DNA from: Thermodesulfobacteriota bacterium
GTDB taxonomy: Bacteria; Desulfobacterota; RBG-13-43-22
Direction: 5' to 3'
Length of the DNA stretch: 6,036 nt
Assembly: GCA_025454185.1 (NCBI GenBank)
Contig: JALOOY010000112.1
Span: 1-6,036, forward strand
The notes under the pieces are model-generated. The model did not search any database and was not told the origin of the DNA. It was given only the letters and a program-made list of their open reading frames with translations. Shown here in pieces: positions 1 to 5,759 of this stretch. Position numbers and translations under genes: made by a program. The number at the start of each line of letters is the position of its first letter. Within the stretch, counting starts at the first letter, position 1.

Positions 1-629
1 AACCCGATCTGGGCGATGGGTACGCCGGTGAGCATGATGGAGATGGTGATGGCCGGGATCATGTAGGCCACGATGAGGACCCAGTACTGGGCCACCTGGG
101 TGTAGGTGATGCCCTTCATGCCGCCGGTGACGGCGTAAAAGAAGACGATGGCCATGCCCACGAGCACGCCCGTGTTGATGCTCACTTCCAGGAAGCGGGA
201 GAAGACGATGCCCACGCCGCGCATCTGGCCGGCCACATAGGTGAAGGAGACGAAGATGGCGCAGATGACGGCGGTCACCCGGGCGCCGTTGGAGTAGTAG
301 CGCTCGCCCACGAACATGGGCACGGTGTACTTGCCGTATTTTCTAAGATAAGGGGCCAGGAGCATGGCCAGCAGCACGTAGCCGCCGGTCCAGCCCATGA
401 GATACATGGCCCCGTCCCGGCCGAGAAAGGAGATCAGACCGGCCATGGAGATGAAGGAGGCGGCCGACATCCAGTCCGCCCCGGTGGCCATGCCGTTCAT
501 GATCGGGGGGATCTGTCGCTCGGCCACGTAGAAGTCGCCGGTGGTCTTGGCCTTGGAATACCAGGCGATGCCTATATAAAGGGCGAAAGAGGCCCCCACA
601 ACGATCCAGGTCCACGCTAAGATGCTCAT
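1..629 (-). CDS. Sodium:solute symporter (SSS family, ActP/VC_2705-like), N-terminal 209 residues
   Basis: This is the large subunit of a probable Na+-coupled carboxylate transporter in the inner membrane. The reading frame begins MSILAWTWIVVGASFALYIG and stays open to the left edge, so the C-terminal part is missing. Six hydrophobic segments are visible at about residues 4-24, 44-68, 76-96, 117-142, 152-170 and 180-204. SSS-family hallmarks are the ATGADWMSAASFISMAG stretch (about 48-64), GGYVLLAMLLAPYLRKYGKYTVP (start 82) and the YVAGQMRGVG segment (131-140). The closest family I recognise is the VC_2705 subfamily, related to acetate permease ActP; the substrate (acetate or another short carboxylate) is inferred. 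The ATG at 629 is supported by AAAGGA (637-642) seven bases upstream. It follows the DUF4212 gene by 21 bp, so the two are almost certainly co-transcribed, as is usual for this pair. The family is sure; the exact substrate is not. Confidence 0.95.
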   Translation of the reverse strand, partial: MSILAWTWIVVGASFALYIGIAWYSKAKTTGDFYVAERQIPPIMNGMATGADWMSAASFISMAGLISFLGRDGAMYLMGWTGGYVLLAMLLAPYLRKYGKYTVPMFVGERYYSNGARVTAVICAIFVSFTYVAGQMRGVGIVFSRFLEVSINTGVLVGMAIVFFYAVTGGMKGITYTQVAQYWVLIVAYMIPAITISIMLTGVPIAQIG

Positions 630-650
630 AATGGTTTCCTTTCTTGGCGG

Positions 651-911
651 TTATTTTTCATGAACATCGTATTTCTTGTCTATGCCGTTCATGATTTGCA
701 CATAGACGAAGATGAGGATGACGAAGATCACCATCGACCCCTGGTTGGCGAACCAGAAGCCCAGGGGAAAACCGCCGAGATAATAGGGTTCGAGCACGTT
801 GACCAGCAGGATCCCGGCGACGTAGGAGACCAGAAACCAGATGGTGAGCAGGATCACCACCCAGGTGATGTTTTCTTTCCAGTAGGCTTCTAAATCCTGT
901 TTTGTTGCCAT
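651..911 (-). CDS. DUF4212 small subunit of sodium:solute symporter
   Basis: This is a small inner-membrane protein of 86 residues that accompanies SSS symporters of the VC_2705 type. It has a short polar N-terminus (MATKQDLEAYWKENITW), two transmembrane helices at about 17-38 and 56-75, and a charged C-terminus ending KKYDVHEK. The connecting segment LGGFPLGFWFANQGS (45-59) is typical of the family (DUF4212, putative solute:sodium symporter small subunit). I chose the ATG at 911 because AAGGAGG (917-923) sits five bases upstream. An ATG at 944 in the same frame would add 11 residues and place the Shine-Dalgarno inside the gene. The length and the gene order, directly before the symporter, match the family. 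Its biochemical role is not established; it probably assembles with or stabilises the symporter. Confidence 0.93.
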   Translation of the reverse strand: MATKQDLEAYWKENITWVVILLTIWFLVSYVAGILLVNVLEPYYLGGFPLGFWFANQGSMVIFVILIFVYVQIMNGIDKKYDVHEK

Positions 912-916
912 GCGTT

Positions 917-923
917 CCTCCTT
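917..923 (-). promoter_or_regulatory. Ribosome binding site fixing the DUF4212 start
   Basis: The minus strand reads AAGGAGG five bases before the ATG at 911. It is a near-perfect anti-16S match. It favours the 86-residue product over the 97-residue one that would start at 944. Confidence 0.85.
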
Positions 924-966
924 GAAAAGTAAATAGGGTCTCAAAAAACTTTATCCTCCTCCTCCC

Positions 967-1003
967 CTTCCGCTGCCTGTTCAGCGAAACCGGCGAGCGG
1001 AAG
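967..1003 (-). repeat. Inverted repeat / hairpin upstream of the transporter genes
   Basis: CTTCCGCT (967-974) pairs perfectly with AGCGGAAG (996-1003). GCC 975-977 can also pair with GGC 992-994. In the minus-strand transcript the hairpin ends about 43 bases before the DUF4212 ribosome binding site. Its function is unknown. Confidence 0.6.
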
Positions 1004-1100
1004 AGCCGACCGTCAGTGCCCTCAGGGCGGAAGACTCACCTCCTCCGTGGTTTTTGTTTGTAAATAAAAGTAGAACAATTATGACCTCTGATCGCTGCTT

Positions 1101-1811
1101 TTAAAAAGCCGCCCCTTGGGCTTGCAGCTTCCGCTTGGGGTCCCCGATTTTCAGGAGTTCCCCCAGGGTCTTGATGCCCGCCTGCTCCAGGCGGGGCAGG
1201 AGACGCTGCAGGACCTGGGCGGTCATGAAGGCATCCATGAGGGCATTGTGGGCGCCCTGTACCGGGATCCCCAGTCCCTTGGCCAGTTCATACAATTCGA
1301 AGTTTTTGGCCGAAAAGGCATCCGGGCCCTGGTCGGGATTGTTCCATTTGAGCCAGTGGACCAGGGCCATGGTGTCGAGGGCCGGGTTTCCCAGGGTCCG
1401 GCCCAGGGACCGTTGCAGTTCCCGGTTGATGAAGGCCAGATCCATGTTGACATAGTGACCGACCAGGATGGCCTCGCCGCAGAAGGTCAGGAATTCGGCC
1501 AGGACAGGCCCGATGGCCGGTTTTTCCACCACCTCGGAGGGGGTGATCTCGTGGACGACCACACTCTCCGGTTTCATGACCCGGTTGGGGTTCACCAACT
1601 GGTAAAAAGTCTGGCCCATCTCGATGCGACCGCCGGCCATGCGGACGGCGCCGAGGGAGACGATGCTGTCCTTCTTCCGGTCCAGGCCCGTCAATTCCGT
1701 GTCCAGGACCACGAAACGGCCCTCCCGGACCGAAAGCCCGGCAGCGAGCGGCGGCGTCGGAGGAGGCCCCGAGTTGGCTTTGATTTTTATGCTTTTAAAA
1801 AAATCAAGCAA
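1101..1811 (-). CDS. DnaQ-like DEDDh 3'-5' exonuclease
   Basis: This is a predicted cytoplasmic single-strand 3'-5' exonuclease of the DNA polymerase III epsilon / RNase T superfamily. All three motifs are intact (numbering from the GTG at 1844; subtract 11 for the TTG start). Exo I is VVLDTELTGLD with D48 and E50, Exo II is VGHYVNMDLAFINREL with D135, and Exo III is GAHNALMDAFMTAQ with H199 and D204, giving the DEDDh class. A short Pro-rich linker (about 26-33) precedes the fold. No polymerase, GIY-YIG or BRCT domain is attached, so it is not shown to be the replicative proofreading subunit. I prefer the TTG at 1811 because AAGGGG lies seven bases upstream; the GTG at 1844 has no visible ribosome binding site and would add 11 basic residues drawn from repeat-like sequence. 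It sits between the CBS/DUF294 gene and the transporter, a neighbourhood I recall from other proteobacteria, which suggests a nucleotide or RNA turnover role tied to that system. Substrate unknown. Confidence 0.92.
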   Translation of the reverse strand: MLDFFKSIKIKANSGPPPTPPLAAGLSVREGRFVVLDTELTGLDRKKDSIVSLGAVRMAGGRIEMGQTFYQLVNPNRVMKPESVVVHEITPSEVVEKPAIGPVLAEFLTFCGEAILVGHYVNMDLAFINRELQRSLGRTLGNPALDTMALVHWLKWNNPDQGPDAFSAKNFELYELAKGLGIPVQGAHNALMDAFMTAQVLQRLLPRLEQAGIKTLGELLKIGDPKRKLQAQGAAF

Positions 1812-1818
1812 TTTGTTT

Positions 1819-1824
1819 CCCCTT
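1819..1824 (-). promoter_or_regulatory. Ribosome binding site favouring a TTG start for the exonuclease
   Basis: The minus strand reads AAGGGG, then seven bases, then TTG (1811). The alternative GTG at 1844 is preceded by CTCCCCCGG, which has no Shine-Dalgarno character. No other start codon occurs between the upstream in-frame stop and 1844. Confidence 0.45.
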
Positions 1825-2002
1825 ACCCCGCTTTTTCCCCTCACCCGGGGGAGTATTTCGTAGGGGGGGATTTCAAATCTCCCCGCCTCTGTCTATCCCA
1901 AGCCGCAGCGGGCTGCGGGTGGGGATTAACCCCACCCCTACTGGTCATCCTGGCGAAGGCCATCCCGCCGGCGGCGGGACAGGGAGCACGGATCCCTTCC
2001 CA

Positions 2003-2032
2003 CCTGGATGCCGGTTTTCACCGGCATGACGA
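2003..2032. repeat. REP-like palindromic unit, copy 1
   Basis: CCTGG is followed by a perfect 8-bp stem, ATGCCGGT (2008-2015) with ACCGGCAT (2020-2027), around a TTTC loop, then GACGA. It shares the frame CCTGGATGCCGG...CCGGCATGACGA with the copy at 2124-2154. Elements of this kind are common between genes in many proteobacteria. Confidence 0.75.
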
Positions 2033-2123
2033 GGTGCTTTTGGGCTTCACCCGGAGAGGTCAAGATCTTCATTTTTGTTTCAGCTTATACGTTGCCCAAA
2101 TTATAGGATCGTGTATTAAGTTG

Positions 2124-2154
2124 CCTGGATGCCGGATCAAGTCCGGCATGACGA
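2124..2154. repeat. REP-like palindromic unit, copy 2
   Basis: CCTGG is followed by ATGCCGGA (2129-2136), the loop TCAAG, TCCGGCAT (2142-2149), then GACGA. It lies 14 bp downstream of the stop of the CBS/DUF294 gene, so in the transcript it forms a 3'-end hairpin. The loop-proximal bases differ from copy 1 but remain complementary, as expected of a structure-conserved repeat. Confidence 0.75.
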
Positions 2155-2168
2155 CCATGGTCTTGCCA

Positions 2169-4070
2169 TTAATATTTCAGCGGTTGCACCTTCTCCAGCA
2201 GCAGCCCCTGCAGCCGGGCTACCAGGGAAAAGATTTCTTTCAGGGTCTTGCGTTCCAGGGAGTTCATGGCCTCCGGGTTCATATAGGAGTGGGGCGCCGC
2301 CCCGCGGGTTATCTGGTCCCAGCGGTTCTTCAGCCACAATCCGCTCATAAACGAAAAACCGTATTCCAGTTCCTCGGCGTTTTCCCGGATCCGGGGGGAT
2401 CGCCCCTTTAGAGCCCGGAGCCGCTCCAGGGTCGAGGTTTCCGAAATCCCGGCCTCGAGGGCAAAAAAACGGACCAGATCGACCAGGGGCTGCAGTCCTT
2501 TGCGTTCCAGGTCGAAGCAGCCCATGAATTCCCCGCTTTTTTCCAGAACGAAATGGCGAAAGGCACTGACCGGGGGGGAGTTTTTTAAAAAGGAAAGGGC
2601 CAGGGCATTCAGGAAAGGGCGGCTCCGCGCCAGCAGGGGGCAAAGCGCGGCCTGCAGATCGCCGGCCAGTTGCCGGTCCCCGCCCAAGGGTCTCAGGTCG
2701 AGAAAAGGCAGAGAGGACAGGGCCGACCGGGCATCGCCCTGCCGGGTCCAGGCTTCAAATTGGGCCTTCCAGGACATGAGCGGGCGGCAGTGACCGGGGT
2801 ACCCGGCCCTGAATTCGCGGTCCGGTGTCCGGAAACCGAGCAGTTGCCAGGCCTCGTCGACCTGGGCCGAGAAAGGGGTGAAATAATCCCGGGCCGCGTT
2901 TTCCAGCGCCGGAGAAGGGGGGTCGGCGTAAACCAGGGCGTAGGGCTGCACCTCTTCCAGGGACTGCTCCTTGCGCCCGGCCCGGTCGAGGGCCAGGTAA
3001 CCATAAGAGACCGGGGGAGCGCCCAGCTTTCGTTCCACGAGTTCCAGTATCTTGCGGAGCAGCCGGTCATAGACTTCGGTGGTGACGCGCAGGATCTGGG
3101 CGGGCTTGACGCCGTCGCCCAGGAAAATCCCGACCAGTTCCTGAACCCGGCCGCCCTGGGGGACCAGACTCTCCAGGGAATTGCGGCCTTCGATCTCCCG
3201 CACCAGGGAAATGGGCGAGGCCCCCTGCAGTTTCATCAGGTCATGGGTGGTAACAACGCCTTTCAACCGGCCATTGTCCACCACCAGCAGGTGATGGATG
3301 TTGTAATGGATCATCTTGAAGAGGGCTTCGATGCAGTGTTCGCCGGCCTCGACCCGGACCAGGGAGACGCTCTGGATCTTGCAGACGGGCAGATTGGGGT
3401 CCCGCCCCTTGGACACGACCTTGTCCCGCAGGTCCTTGGTGGTGATGATGCCGGCCGGCAGCCCGAGCGGATCGACCAGGACCAGGGAACTGATCTGATT
3501 GCGGGACATGATCTCGGTGGCTTCCCGGATGGACACATCCTCGGGGGCGGTAATGAGGTCTTTCCGGGCCAGTTCCCCGATGGGGGTCGTAAAAAAAAGG
3601 CGATCGGCGCCGCCGTAAAGCAGGCCTTTCTTCCCCAGGTCCCGGTTGGGCCGGTCCACGTATTTTTTCAGGATCGAGGTGAAGAGTTGTTCGGCGAAGG
3701 CCGGCTGGGTCCGTAAAAGCCGAAAAAACAGGTCCCGGTCGATCAGATAACAGGTGGTATCCTCCAGGGCCGTCACCTGGGCCTTCACCCGGTTGCCGGT
3801 CAGCAGGGAAAGGAAGCCGAAGCTTTCCCCTTCTCCCCGGTAGTCCGTCATGACCTCGCTGTCTTGACCGAAACGGGCGATGACCTTTACCGCTCCCTTC
3901 CTGATGATCCGGAGACAGTCTCCGGCCGGTTGATCGGGGTTCAGGATGACTTGCCCCTGCGGATACGTTTCCAGGGTTAGCCGGGCCTGGATGTCCTCCA
4001 GGACCCCGGCGTCCAGGTCCTGAAACGGCGGATTTTCCTGCAGGAAGTCTAAGGTGCCTGTACTCGGCAT
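2169..4070 (-). CDS. cNMP-binding-like / CBS pair / DUF294 nucleotidyltransferase-like signalling protein, degenerate NTase site
   Basis: A 633-residue predicted cytoplasmic regulator of the COG2905 type at the usual length. Domains in order: cyclic-nucleotide-binding-like beta barrel (about 12-130), two CBS motifs (about 162-222 and 228-283), DUF294 nucleotidyltransferase-like domain (about 300-425) and DUF294_C helical domain (about 450-625). Both CBS motifs keep the ligand-contact pattern GIITTKDL (G207-D213) and GVVTTHDL (G271-D277), so adenine-nucleotide sensing is plausible. The barrel's phosphate cassette (GESFGFLSLL, from 81) has F86 where CAP-type proteins have Glu, so cAMP binding is doubtful. 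The NTase segment reads LALDRAGRKEQSL then EEVQPYAL, whereas related proteins, from memory, read GSxGRxEQ and TDQDNAL; G-S and both catalytic Asp are gone, so transferase activity is unlikely. The ATG at 4070 is the only start before an in-frame stop upstream, but its Shine-Dalgarno is poor. It lies about 85 bases downstream of the predicted sigma-54 start and is first in the run toward the transporter. Family certain, function inferred. Confidence 0.93.
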   Translation of the reverse strand: MPSTGTLDFLQENPPFQDLDAGVLEDIQARLTLETYPQGQVILNPDQPAGDCLRIIRKGAVKVIARFGQDSEVMTDYRGEGESFGFLSLLTGNRVKAQVTALEDTTCYLIDRDLFFRLLRTQPAFAEQLFTSILKKYVDRPNRDLGKKGLLYGGADRLFFTTPIGELARKDLITAPEDVSIREATEIMSRNQISSLVLVDPLGLPAGIITTKDLRDKVVSKGRDPNLPVCKIQSVSLVRVEAGEHCIEALFKMIHYNIHHLLVVDNGRLKGVVTTHDLMKLQGASPISLVREIEGRNSLESLVPQGGRVQELVGIFLGDGVKPAQILRVTTEVYDRLLRKILELVERKLGAPPVSYGYLALDRAGRKEQSLEEVQPYALVYADPPSPALENAARDYFTPFSAQVDEAWQLLGFRTPDREFRAGYPGHCRPLMSWKAQFEAWTRQGDARSALSSLPFLDLRPLGGDRQLAGDLQAALCPLLARSRPFLNALALSFLKNSPPVSAFRHFVLEKSGEFMGCFDLERKGLQPLVDLVRFFALEAGISETSTLERLRALKGRSPRIRENAEELEYGFSFMSGLWLKNRWDQITRGAAPHSYMNPEAMNSLERKTLKEIFSLVARLQGLLLEKVQPLKY

Positions 4071-4165
4071 GGCCTGCGTTACGGCCCCTGTGCAATTGTG
4101 GCGTTAAATTATTTCAGGAATGGTCGAGAAATAAAATTCAAGCTTTAGTTCTCATGGCCGATAAT

Positions 4166-4182
4166 GGCAACTACTGTGCCAA
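4166..4182 (-). promoter_or_regulatory. Sigma-54 (-24/-12) promoter
   Basis: The minus strand reads TTGGCACAGTAGTTGCC. This matches the sigma-54 consensus TTGGCAC-N5-TTGC, with the GG and GC dinucleotides separated by exactly ten bases. Transcription should begin near 4155, leaving a leader of about 85 bases before the ATG at 4070. An NtrC-type activator is encoded directly upstream. Only the base after TTGC (C rather than T/A) and the one after GGCAC (A rather than G) depart from the common consensus. Confidence 0.85.
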
Positions 4183-4218
4183 TCTGAACAGGGGGAGGCC
4201 TCAGTCGATTTTATTTTT

Positions 4219-4231
4219 TAACTTATTGAAA
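4219..4231 (-). promoter_or_regulatory. IHF-like binding site
   Basis: The minus strand reads TTTCAATAAGTTA, a 12-of-13 match to WATCAANNNNTTR, set in A/T-rich flanks about 37 bp upstream of the -24 element. DNA bending by IHF here would bring distant activator sites to sigma-54 polymerase. The surrounding AT bias makes a chance match possible. Confidence 0.4.
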
Positions 4232-4301
4232 TTGGTATTAATTTTAACAGAAGAACGCCGAAAATCGCTTGCAGGTTTTTAAGAAAGAAAAAAGAGAGGT
4301 G

Positions 4302-4314
4302 TTACCAAAGGTAA
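4302..4314. promoter_or_regulatory. Candidate activator half-site dyad (TTACC-AAA-GGTAA)
   Basis: Five-base arms are perfectly inverted around AAA, centred about 126 bp upstream of the -24 element, within the usual range for NtrC-type enhancers. The left side extends to TGTTACC (4300-4306), sharing TGTTAC/GTAACA with the repeats at 4371-4381 and 4399-4409. Read on the minus strand it is followed by a pyrimidine-rich stretch, so a weak terminator for the regulator gene is an alternative. Confidence 0.4.
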
Positions 4315-4356
4315 TGTTTTTTCATAATAAGTTAAATTATTAATTGTTTCACATAG

Positions 4357-4372
4357 TTGTATAATGATACAA
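4357..4372. promoter_or_regulatory. Perfect dyad TTGTAT-N4-ATACAA
   Basis: A 6-bp perfect inverted repeat, 16 bp overall, lies about 180 bp upstream of the sigma-54 promoter and about 40 bp past the stop of the response regulator gene. Size and symmetry suit a dimeric helix-turn-helix protein. Binding by the adjacent regulator is inferred. Confidence 0.4.
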
Positions 4373-4409
4373 AAAGTAACACATGGCTTGAATTAGAAAA
4401 AAAGTAACA
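4371..4409. repeat. Two direct copies of AAAAAGTAACA
   Basis: The 11-base sequence AAAAAGTAACA occurs at 4371-4381 and again at 4399-4409, a 28-bp period. Its core GTAACA recurs inverted as TGTTAC at 4300-4305. These may be half-sites for a DNA-binding protein upstream of the sigma-54 promoter. AT-rich context raises the chance background. Confidence 0.45.
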
Positions 4410-4412
4410 TGA

Positions 4413-5759
4413 TTATTTTTTTACCAGCCCCCAACGTTTCCTTTTTTCCCAGAGGGCCTTGCGCGTGATCCCCAGCATGTCCGCCAGCCTTTGCTCATTC
4501 ATGGAGATTTCATAGCGCTTGATAAATTCCTTGGTGTAATTCTCGATGGAGAGGGTTTCGTCCAGGGCCTTCAAAATAAATGTTTCACCCTTCCGAATTC
4601 CATCCGGAAGGTGTTCGGGCAGAATGGATTTTCCCTCGGAAAGCAGCACGGCCCGTTCGATGACGTTTTGGAGTTCCCGAACGTTCCCCGGCCAGTCGTA
4701 ATCGGCCAGGAGCTTGACGGCCGAGGGCGTAATTTCCCGGGCCTCTTTGGTCAGTTCCTGGGCGTACTTGATTACAAACTGCTGGGCCAGCAGGGGGATA
4801 TCCTCCTTTCGTTCCCGCAGGGCGGGCAGGTGCAGAGTGACTACGCTCAGACGGTAGTACAAGTCCTCCCGCAGCGTTCCATCCTTGACGGCCTGCCGGA
4901 TGTCTTTGTTGGTGGCGGCCACTAAGCGCAGGTCCACTTTCCGGCTCTGGGTGCTGCCCAAAGGGCGGATTTCATGGTCGTCGATGACCCGCAGCAGCTT
5001 GGCCTGGAGCGAGAAGCCCAGGTCGGCGATTTCATCCAGAAAAACGGTGCCCCCGTCCGCCTCCTCCAGCAGGCCCCGCTTGGTCTGCGTGGCGCCGGTA
5101 AAGGCCCCCTTGACGTGGCCGAACAGCTCGGACTCGAGCAGGTTGTCCGGAATGGCGCTGCAGTTGATGGGCACGAAGGGCCGGTTGCGCCGCGAACTGT
5201 TGAAGTGGATGGCCCGGGTGAACAACTCTTTTCCGGTGCCGGTTTCGCCCAAGATCAGCACGTTGCTCCGGGAATCGGCGATTTTTTTTACCTGCTCGAT
5301 CAGGTCCTGGATGGCGGGGCTCCTGCCGCGGATGTGCTCGAAGTCGAAGCGGTCCTCGATCTGCTTTTTCAACAGGATATTTTCCGCCCGCAGGGCCCTT
5401 TCGTTCAAGGCCAGCCGGACCAGCCGTTTGATTTCATCATGGATGACGGGTTTCAGGATGTAATCATGGGCCCCGGCCCGCAGGGCCCCCACGGCCGTCT
5501 CGATGGAGGCGTAGGCGGTCATGATGATCACGATCTGTTCCGGCGCCTGTTTCTTTACGGCCTGGAGGAACTCGATGCCGTCCATGGCCGGCAGGAGGAT
5601 GTCGGAGAGGATCAGGTCAAAGGCGCCCTCCTCAAACAGGGCCAGGGCGGCCTCGGCGTCCGGCGCGGTCAGGACCTCAAACCCTTCCCGTTCAAAGACC
5701 CGCTTCAGGGACTCGCACAGGGTGGCCTCGTCGTCGACGATCAGCAGGCGTTCCGGCAT
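4413..5759 (-). CDS. NtrC-family sigma-54-dependent response regulator
   Basis: This complete 448-residue activator is of normal family length. The receiver domain (about 4-118) has the acidic pair D9/D10, phosphoacceptor D53, T81 and K103, all intact. The AAA+ domain (about 140-370) has Walker A GETGTGKE (171-178), the sigma-54-contacting loop GAFTGA (218-223), Walker B VFLDEI (239-244), arginine fingers in REDLYYRL (R297, R303) and the sensor II motif WPGNVREL (356-363). A Fis-type helix-turn-helix (about 418-445, LADMLGITRKALWEKRKRWGL) ends the protein. When phosphorylated by a partner histidine kinase, not seen in this window, it should bind enhancer DNA and use ATP to open sigma-54 promoters. 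The likely target faces the next gene (4166-4182). The ATG at 5759 has GGAG eight bases upstream (5768-5771), and the TGATG overlap with the preceding stop indicates translational coupling. Signal and kinase are unknown. Confidence 0.97.
   Translation of the reverse strand: MPERLLIVDDEATLCESLKRVFEREGFEVLTAPDAEAALALFEEGAFDLILSDILLPAMDGIEFLQAVKKQAPEQIVIIMTAYASIETAVGALRAGAHDYILKPVIHDEIKRLVRLALNERALRAENILLKKQIEDRFDFEHIRGRSPAIQDLIEQVKKIADSRSNVLILGETGTGKELFTRAIHFNSSRRNRPFVPINCSAIPDNLLESELFGHVKGAFTGATQTKRGLLEEADGGTVFLDEIADLGFSLQAKLLRVIDDHEIRPLGSTQSRKVDLRLVAATNKDIRQAVKDGTLREDLYYRLSVVTLHLPALRERKEDIPLLAQQFVIKYAQELTKEAREITPSAVKLLADYDWPGNVRELQNVIERAVLLSEGKSILPEHLPDGIRKGETFILKALDETLSIENYTKEFIKRYEISMNEQRLADMLGITRKALWEKRKRWGLVKK

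Larger units (their letters stand above)
912..1100 (-). other. Leader between exonuclease and DUF4212 with hairpins
   Basis: These 189 bp hold no gene. On the minus strand the 5' half is AT-rich, and the 3' half is purine-rich with several AGGAGG-like runs (around 956-966 and 1040-1045). The main structure is a perfect 8-bp stem, 967-974 with 996-1003, extendable inward by GCC/GGC (975-977 with 992-994) past one bulged G. A small GCCCT/AGGGC palindrome lies at 1018-1028. A second CTTCCGC copy (1027-1033) could compete for the same partner strand. No U-tract follows the large hairpin, so it is not a standard terminator. The gap is long for an operon interior, suggesting separate promotion or post-transcriptional control of the transporter. 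I find no convincing promoter here. Confidence 0.5.
1845..2168. repeat. Intergenic cluster of palindromic repeats
   Basis: This 324-bp gene-free stretch is packed with short GC-rich inverted repeats. They are GGGGGATTT / AAATC(T)CCCC (1865-1884), CCGCAG / CTGCGG (1903-1918), GGGTGGGG / CCCCACCC with an ATTAA loop (1917-1937), TCCCGCC / GGCGGGA (1963-1979) and the two CCTGGATGCCGG units described separately. GTCAT at 1944 and ATGAC at 2026-2030 bracket a composite element. No hairpin is followed by a U-tract on the minus strand, so none is a textbook Rho-independent terminator, although the array could slow RNA decay or limit read-through. A TATAAT lies on the minus strand at 2100-2105 but lacks a matching -35, so a promoter for the exonuclease is only a weak possibility. 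Confidence 0.7.

Noticed and set aside
343..615. Minus-strand 90-codon open frame at the left
   Set aside because: It is an alternate frame of the symporter gene, whose own frame is open from the ATG at 629 to the edge and encodes transmembrane helices with SSS motifs.
912..1100. A known riboswitch class in the leader before DUF4212
   Set aside because: I compared it with the c-di-GMP-I (GEMM) core from memory and found no match to its conserved bases; only generic hairpins are visible.
2100..2105. TATAAT on the minus strand as a sigma-70 promoter for the exonuclease
   Set aside because: The hexamer is exact, but nothing like TTGACA lies 15-19 bases upstream; the region there is part of the palindromic repeat. 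Not strong enough to list as a promoter.
2124..2168. Rho-independent terminator after the CBS/DUF294 gene
   Set aside because: The 8-bp GC-rich stem is good, but the minus-strand sequence after it (CCAGGCAACTTAATAC) has no U-tract, and the element matches a dispersed repeat.
1116..2411. Long open plus-strand frame (431 codons) across the exonuclease and the intergenic repeats
   Set aside because: It runs antisense to the well-supported exonuclease and the end of the CBS/DUF294 gene, spans palindromic repeats, and its low-complexity Gly/Gln/Pro-rich translation resembles no family. It follows from the high GC of the true genes.
2670..3716. Open plus-strand frame of 348 codons
   Set aside because: It is antisense to the CBS/DUF294 gene, whose domains are clear, and the translation has no recognisable fold or ribosome binding site.
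4360..4365. TATAAT on the plus strand
   Set aside because: It would transcribe antisense to the response regulator with no plus-strand gene downstream, the -35 is poor, and the bases form part of the TTGTAT/ATACAA dyad.
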